Source: Welwitschia mirabilis (lineage: Eukaryota > Gnetophyta > Gnetopsida > Welwitschiales). Taken from it: a stretch of 64,000 nucleotides of DNA. The notes beneath the pieces were generated by a model. The model made no database searches. It worked only from the letters and a program-made list of their open reading frames with translations, and was not told where the DNA came from. Made by a program: the position numbers and the translations under genes. The DNA lies in assembly GCA_051453625.1 (NCBI GenBank), contig JBOZIK010000001.1, positions 61,589,121 through 61,653,120 of the forward strand, read 5' to 3'. This document shows positions 58,461 to 64,000 of this stretch, piece by piece. Every line of letters begins with the position of its first letter. Positions within the stretch are counted from its first letter, which is position 1.

Positions 58461-58479
58461 ATTATGTCTTTTAATTATG

Positions 58480-59200
58480 TAAACGAAGGGGAAGGGTTAA
58501 TGTGAACTAATGGTCTACATTGATAACATGGATTTGTAAACAAAGACCATGGAAACAGTTGGTGAGTAGGAATTGGTTAGGAGGCATATGAGAAGAAAAG
58601 GTGCCATGAAAGGGAGACAATAAAGAGTTAAGCAAGTAATAAATTTTGCAATTTAAAAAATAAACACGACATGTCTTTGCTTTATCCTCTTAAAAAAGAG
58701 AAGTTCTTATTGAGGAAGGTGATTGGTGCACACTATTTGAGGTGGCATGAATGACGGGAAGACTACTTGAAAGAGGAGAGCTAAGCATTGTTCAACAAGT
58801 TAATTAAGAGGAGGCAGTTGGTAAGGGAATTAATTCATGTGGGACTCACTATGTGTGAAGGGGAGAACATTATGTTAACAAGGGAGAAATGCACATTGGT
58901 GAGAAATGCACCAGCAGAAAATGCGTAGGGCAGATGAAAGAACACCGAACAAAGGAGTGTGAAGATGATGAGGAGACAAGGATGGCTACAAAAAAGGAGT
59001 GCGCAGGAGGGAGAAAAGGACAGATGCTAAAAGTGTTGGTGTTCAATGAAGGTAAGCACTAGTAAATCATTTGATAGCTAAGGAGAAGGGCTTTGACTAT
59101 GGATAGAGGGAGGAAAAATGGAGTGGGCTAAATAGTCTAATATCTCATATTAAATGAGGTGTNNNNNNNNNNACAAGTTTCAAATTAAATGCCCTGCGTC
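58480..59200. other. GC-richer, less decayed island
   Basis: By eye clearly richer in G and C than its surroundings, and it keeps CpGs (ACACGACATG, ATGACGGG, CACCGAAC, GTGCGCAG, AATGCGTAG). On the minus strand it is pyrimidine-rich with CTCCTTCC-like runs, as in plant promoters or 5' leaders and LTRs. No protein is readable. A 10-N gap (59163-59172) falls at its right end. It may be a younger insertion or a low-methylation remnant. Confidence 0.45.
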
Positions 59201-59694
59201 ATCACCTCAATGCATGTAGTACATAACATGGGAGGTGGTTTAGCTTCTTCAAGGAAAAATATCTATTAATCATTTAAATGTATACATAATGTGGACACTC
59301 AAGAGAGGCTGACCTATTATTTGATTTATGTAAAGTAGCCAATGGTATATAGACTTGGGAATAATAGTTGGCATAGAATGTAATACACATGGGAGAGAAC
59401 CATCACTTATGAGGTATGCCTACAAAGACATGAGGACAACAAAAAATTTAGGGTTGATTTCTCTTAATAAATGGGGTTGATTTCTCTTAATAACTGCATG
59501 GGGAAGGGGAGAAAGGCCTGATAATTATTAAGAAAAGACTATGATTAATAATTAAGTTTATTAGTTAATGGGAGTCAATTCGAATTGCTAGAATCTACAT
59601 AATAATAGTTTATTAAATAAATAAAGTGCTAGTACTAAAAATTATACATTAACATTGATCTATTTATTAGTTTATAGGAATTTTGGCATAAAAG
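59201..59694. other. Unassigned sequence with a 20-bp direct repeat
   Basis: GGGTTGATTTCTCTTAATAA occurs at 59451-59470 and again at 59474-59493 without mismatch. Otherwise nothing is recognised. Confidence 0.7.
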
Positions 59695-59765
59695 TTATAC
59701 CTAGGGTACTTGAACTCTTGACCTATCATCAAACTTTTAGTTGACTAAACCATTAAGCTAAAATT
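59695..59765 (-). repeat. tRNA-like (SINE-like) signature 2
   Basis: The minus strand has an A-box-like TAGCTTAATGG (complement of 59750-59760) and a B-box-like AGTTCAAGTAC (complement of 59706-59716) with starts 44 bases apart. This is the spacing found in tRNA genes and tRNA-derived SINEs. The sequence between does not fold into an evident anticodon arm. Either a decayed tRNA pseudogene or a SINE head. Confidence 0.45.
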
Positions 59766-62700
59766 TTGCTTGAGATACAACATATAAAAGATAATTATAT
59801 TATTAACTAAATATTTACAAAGTATTTATTGCTTAACTAATGTATTACTATTTATGAGATACATATATAAATATAACCCTCAACTTTTGCAAAAGAGAAG
59901 AGAACCAACACATAAAATCTCTTCATATAAGAACAGATAAATAATTTTTTTTATTTTCAAAATAAACTCAAGCATCATGTCAATAGCTATCACAAAGCTT
60001 TAGTACACATAAGACTTCTAATTATTAGCATGCAATAAAATAAAAAAGCACATAGATGATATCCAATTTGCATTACATTCATTAATACTTTTTAGCATTG
60101 TGTTTTGCAATGGTTCCCTCACATGCAAGTATGGTGTGAGAACTATTATCTTTCACAGTTCCCAGTGTGACCCATAGTAAGAAAAGAGTAGGAAGGGATT
60201 TCTAAAACAAGGTAAAAGGGCTACATCACAAAAGAAACATGACCAGGAATTCTCATCAATTAGTATTATCTTCTTTACTATTGATCCACAACACAATTAA
60301 GTAATGTAGTTGCACATAACCAAGAGGGACAAAATTTTCATAATTGTGCACATATTTTTCCCTTTTCTTCCTAAAGGTTTAGTCCCATGACTGTGAGGCT
60401 TACAAAAAAGAGTATCACTCTCTAAGATTCGAGTAATTGGTTATCCCCATTGGATTTAGTTTTCTTATTTAACATTAAGTCATGGTTAATGAGAACAGAG
60501 GTCATTCATAGACACTTCACAACAAGTCCACAGCAAGGATTTATCCAAATAATGTTGATAGAATAGGTAAGGTTATAAGAATCATGACATAAGGGATATA
60601 CATAATAATAAAACTTACAACTCCAACACTAATAAGATACTTAACAAAATCCTTATAATTATTTAATCATTTCTAAGAAAGCATGATAATTCATACAAAA
60701 TTAAAACATGCCAATCCAAGATTAAAACAATAAAAAGTATTTACAAGAGGAGCATTTAGGAATCACACCTATTCTTACCTAGAACTCCAAGATACTCCTG
60801 GTTATATCGAAGCTCTACATGTTCAAAATTTTTAAGATTATATATCTATGTCTCTAATGACTAGGGAACTCAAGTATTTATAATAAAGAACTGACAGTAG
60901 GATGAATGGTAAGACTTAACTTTCTATAGGTAGTCTAGGTTTCCTTAATCATTCTTTTTTAAGTCTTGCCACTGGGTGTAAATAATAATATTATAATACA
61001 TGAGATAAATAACATGAGTAAATACTTTGGATCACATATCATTACTATTTCATGAACAAGATATAATTAAGAGAAACCTATATCAAAGTTATAGTTAATT
61101 TTCAAAGATAAGTCAATATTCAAATTCCAATCTGTAAGAATAAAAAAGAATGCATAACCCATAGTAAATTTTATAATTAACTCAATCTTCCAATTAATTT
61201 ATAAAATTAATGATTGTATGTTAACCTTCTCGTAAACATCTATGCAATACTTTAGTTTAACTACTACTATTTTCAAAAATATTATTATTTTAAACAATTA
61301 GAAACTAGACTTATCATTATTAAATTTTTAATATTTAAAAAACTATTTAAATGACTAAGAAGGTTTTTCTAACCTTAGAGAAAATCTAGACATGAAAAAT
61401 CTCTCCTCCTTAAGTGGTTTTCTCCTAGAAAGTTTCTAATAGCTTAGGTTTTTGTTATAGGATCTCACACATTGACTTTTATGTTACTTAATTTTCTATT
61501 TATTCTAATCACTAAACCTTGTATAACTAGATTGTTTTCTTGAAACTACTGTTTATTGGAATCTAAGATTTATGATACCATCTGGAAAATTAATTTCATC
61601 TTGATCTAAAGTAACCTTGATTCTACTAAAAGCATATATCAATTACAGAATCAAGATTCATCAAAAATTAGATCAAGAATAAGAGATAATTTCAAGGAAT
61701 AAGGAATTATGATACTTCACCAACTATTCTAATAATGCAATTTAAGAAATAAGAACATAGGTAATACAAAAATAGCAAATTTAAGCCATAAAAGATGACA
61801 ACAAGTTGTATAAGATTCATAACATAAGTTAAACTATGTAAAATACAAGAATCAAGATCAAACAAGAGTATATTTTTAAGACTATTACCAATGTTTATAA
61901 TAGAGTTTAAATCAATTGAAAATAAATAAGACATCTTTAGAAATTACAAGATTCTAAGAGATCACAAGAGTCTAGAAAACAAAAAATTCTTTGAACATAG
62001 AGGAGTGCAAGGACTTAGGATCATAGGAGATATAAAAGAAAGAAAATATAACCCATTTAAGTAATATATAAGATCACAAAGAATAATATAGAATCATATG
62101 TAATTTTAATGTATACTTTTTCCATCTTTTAAAATTATTACATTCAAACTCCACATGCTCCTTGTATTTTCATAATTTATTTATTTAAAGGTAATTTTAA
62201 CTGTTCATAAGTTAGGAATTTCATATTAACCTAATATCTAAGGGTATGGGTAATACTATTATCGTTGTTTACTCTGATAACTTAAATATTTATAATGTTT
62301 ACCACTTATGGTTATTTATCTCCATCATCCTTATCACAACTTGCTAAGCTAAACATTAATAAAAGATAATTTGTCATATGAGATATCATTTAAACACATT
62401 ATTTTTCAATGATGCCCTATCTATACGTTTAGTGAACAATAAGGAGAATCTAACATAAGGATCAAACTAATATTACTTATCAAGATTACTTTTATTGAAT
62501 TGCTAAAAACATTATTGATGCTGTTAGCACTTACAAATTCCATGAAATACTTTTAAATGGATAGAGTTAATGTGCTAAAAGAAGGGAAACAATAGTGCCA
62601 AGAAAAAAAACATAAAGTACTAGATGACATTAAAGTAGATGTATTCTAGATGAATGCACACTAGTGAATAAAGGTTATATGATGTGGTAATTATACTATG

Positions 62701-63540
62701 ATGACTATGTTATTGAAATAAATCATGAGGATGTCAATTATATCAAAGTGGGTGGCTTGTTCAAAAGATCTATTATCCTATCATGATTCAAGTCACATGT
62801 ATGAGACATGACATAGGTGTTATTATTTTTAATGAAAACCCTAGTTATTTCCTTTATCATAATGCCTTGAATGTTTTTAGCTAGATTTTTAAACACTTTA
62901 ATTAGTAATCTTAATCATACCTAAATTCCATCTTTCCTACACATTCAATTCTTTTCTTCTTTTAGCAAATTTTAATCTAGTATATTATATTTTACATTAC
63001 TTCATATATCTACTTATTTTCTCCTACTACATCATAAAAATTATCTAGGATATATAAGTAATTCTTAAGGTAGGGTTTAAAGGCTCATAACTGGTTTCAT
63101 AGACAACATGATATGTATGATCACATTAAAGCTTTTTTTATCCATTACATCTCTATTTTCAAAGCTATGACACTAACAATTATGCCATGTAAATTTTCAA
63201 TTCCTTAACAACATTGACAAGTTATAAGGAAGGCTTTACATGCATATGAGAAACTAGAATTGTGTTAACATAAACATCAATTAGACATTTAAAATAATAG
63301 AAAGAAGGATCATTCATTTTCCATAATAATCTAATTTAGATCTAGAGTTATAATCAAACATTAATAATAGTCAAACATGCTTATATTCTTAACTTATTAT
63401 GAGTAATTACATTACATAATATGAATATTTCAACTATACACTTATCAAGCTAAATATTATTCATGCATAAGATATGGTAGTATGGAATTCAATACTTTAA
63501 AATCATGCCAATTTAATAATTATATTTGTTATAAAATCTA
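59766..63540. other. Unassigned AT-rich tail region
   Basis: No readable domain. 60060-60560 is of more mixed composition (TCACAGTTCCCAGTGTGA at 60154 is a near-palindrome) and may be an old LTR. The 75-codon frame at 61707-61934 is hydrophobic, in AT-rich sequence and without support. Confidence 0.5.
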
Positions 63541-63600
63541 TAACTCTTACATGTCTTAGTACCACCAACATCTCCCTTCAAACTTGGAATAAATTTACTT
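63541..63600 (-). other. Possible Ty1/copia polypurine tract and LTR start
   Basis: The minus strand reads CCAAGTTTGAAGGGAGATGT, then TGGTGGTACTAAG. A G-rich run directly before TGTTGG is the usual 3' border of many plant copia elements. If real, the 3' LTR lies to the left (lower coordinates) and the internal part to the right. No copia RNase H motif could be read to the right, so this is tentative. Confidence 0.3.
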
Positions 63601-64000
63601 TTTTTATTTTATTTTAAGATTTTATTATTTCAAGATTCCCATAATCTAGCTAAGCATCTTAGAGGTTATCGACTTTCATTTAGCTTCTTAGAATGTTTCA
63701 TAACTTATGTTTGATTAAATTGAGCATTTTCAAGAAAATAACACATCACTTTTCTTAGAATTTAATCAACCTATTATTAGAAATTTAACATGAGAATTCT
63801 TGTGTGTGTTTTTAAATTTAAATTAATAATTGATCAATCAATAATTTATTTGTTTGTAAGTAACTCAATACCATATCATTTATCAACCTCCTAGGATAGA
63901 GACTTACATAAGAACACTCTTTCTTAGCTTTTCTCATTAACTGCATATGCACTACCTATCATGTATTTTGTTTAAACTTATATTATATATTCACATAATT
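63601..64000. other. Unassigned AT-rich end of window
   Basis: No open frame, repeat partner or motif seen. If the copia-like border at 63541-63600 is real, this would be the element's internal end. Confidence 0.5.

Noticed and set aside
60140-60560. A host gene exon in the mixed-composition stretch
   Set aside because: All six frames carry stops at short intervals and no splice-bounded open segment with motif content could be seen.
61707-61934. 75-codon minus-strand open frame, very hydrophobic
   Set aside because: AT-rich composition alone gives such frames; no start context, homologue or neighbouring gene supports it.

Overview
The window looks like a repeat-dense block of an AT-rich plant nuclear genome. 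By eye it is mostly A+T, CpG is nearly absent, and all recognisable coding is decayed Ty3/gypsy retrotransposon sequence full of in-frame TAA/TAG/TGA stops and frameshifts. I found no host gene, rRNA gene, intact tRNA gene or CRISPR array. Six runs of N interrupt the sequence (17938-18037, 28474-28925, 30359-31120, 43562-43569, 43898-43997, 59163-59172). The species cannot be named from this.

Two retrotransposon families dominate, and I give the copies working names. The first family (RE-A, RE-F, RE-C; all minus strand) has LTRs of about 1.1-1.3 kb built from short sub-repeats. It also has a long extra open region (ORF1, with a coiled-coil tail) between the 5' LTR and gag, and the order gag, protease, an extra 'archaeal-type' RNase H, reverse transcriptase (RT), retroviral RNase H, integrase (INT). 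The second family is Athila-like (RE-B plus strand, RE-D minus strand), with LTRs of about 1.2 kb, a decayed tRNA-Asp-type primer binding site, and a recurrent 40-bp double palindrome. A third, smaller Athila-like copy (RE-E, minus strand) keeps only gag and protease.

Layout: 1-19972 is RE-A, whose left LTR runs off the window; its right LTR (11256-12323 + 19777-19972) is split by RE-B (12324-19771). 19973-21285 is unassigned. 21286-40232 is a three-unit tandem array (period about 1.81 kb) of the ORF1 coiled-coil segment, and its third unit is split by the 13.5-kb RE-D (25572-39082). 40233-42555 is the rest of that ORF1 (RE-F). 42560-43634 is an LTR serving as the 5' LTR of RE-F and the 3' LTR of RE-C. 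43635-51312 is RE-C, which ends at RE-E (51313-57893). 57894-64000 is a less decayed tail with two tRNA-like (SINE-like) signatures, a GC-richer island and a possible copia-type LTR border.

The nesting gives a relative history. The RE-A-family insertions are oldest. The ORF1 segment was then triplicated, and RE-B and RE-D inserted later. The unoccupied versions of both target sites are still visible in paralogous copies inside the window (about 600-690 for RE-B; 21950 and 23760 for RE-D). The signals most worth following are the 40-bp double palindrome, the position of the extra RNase H before RT, and the triplicated ORF1 segment.
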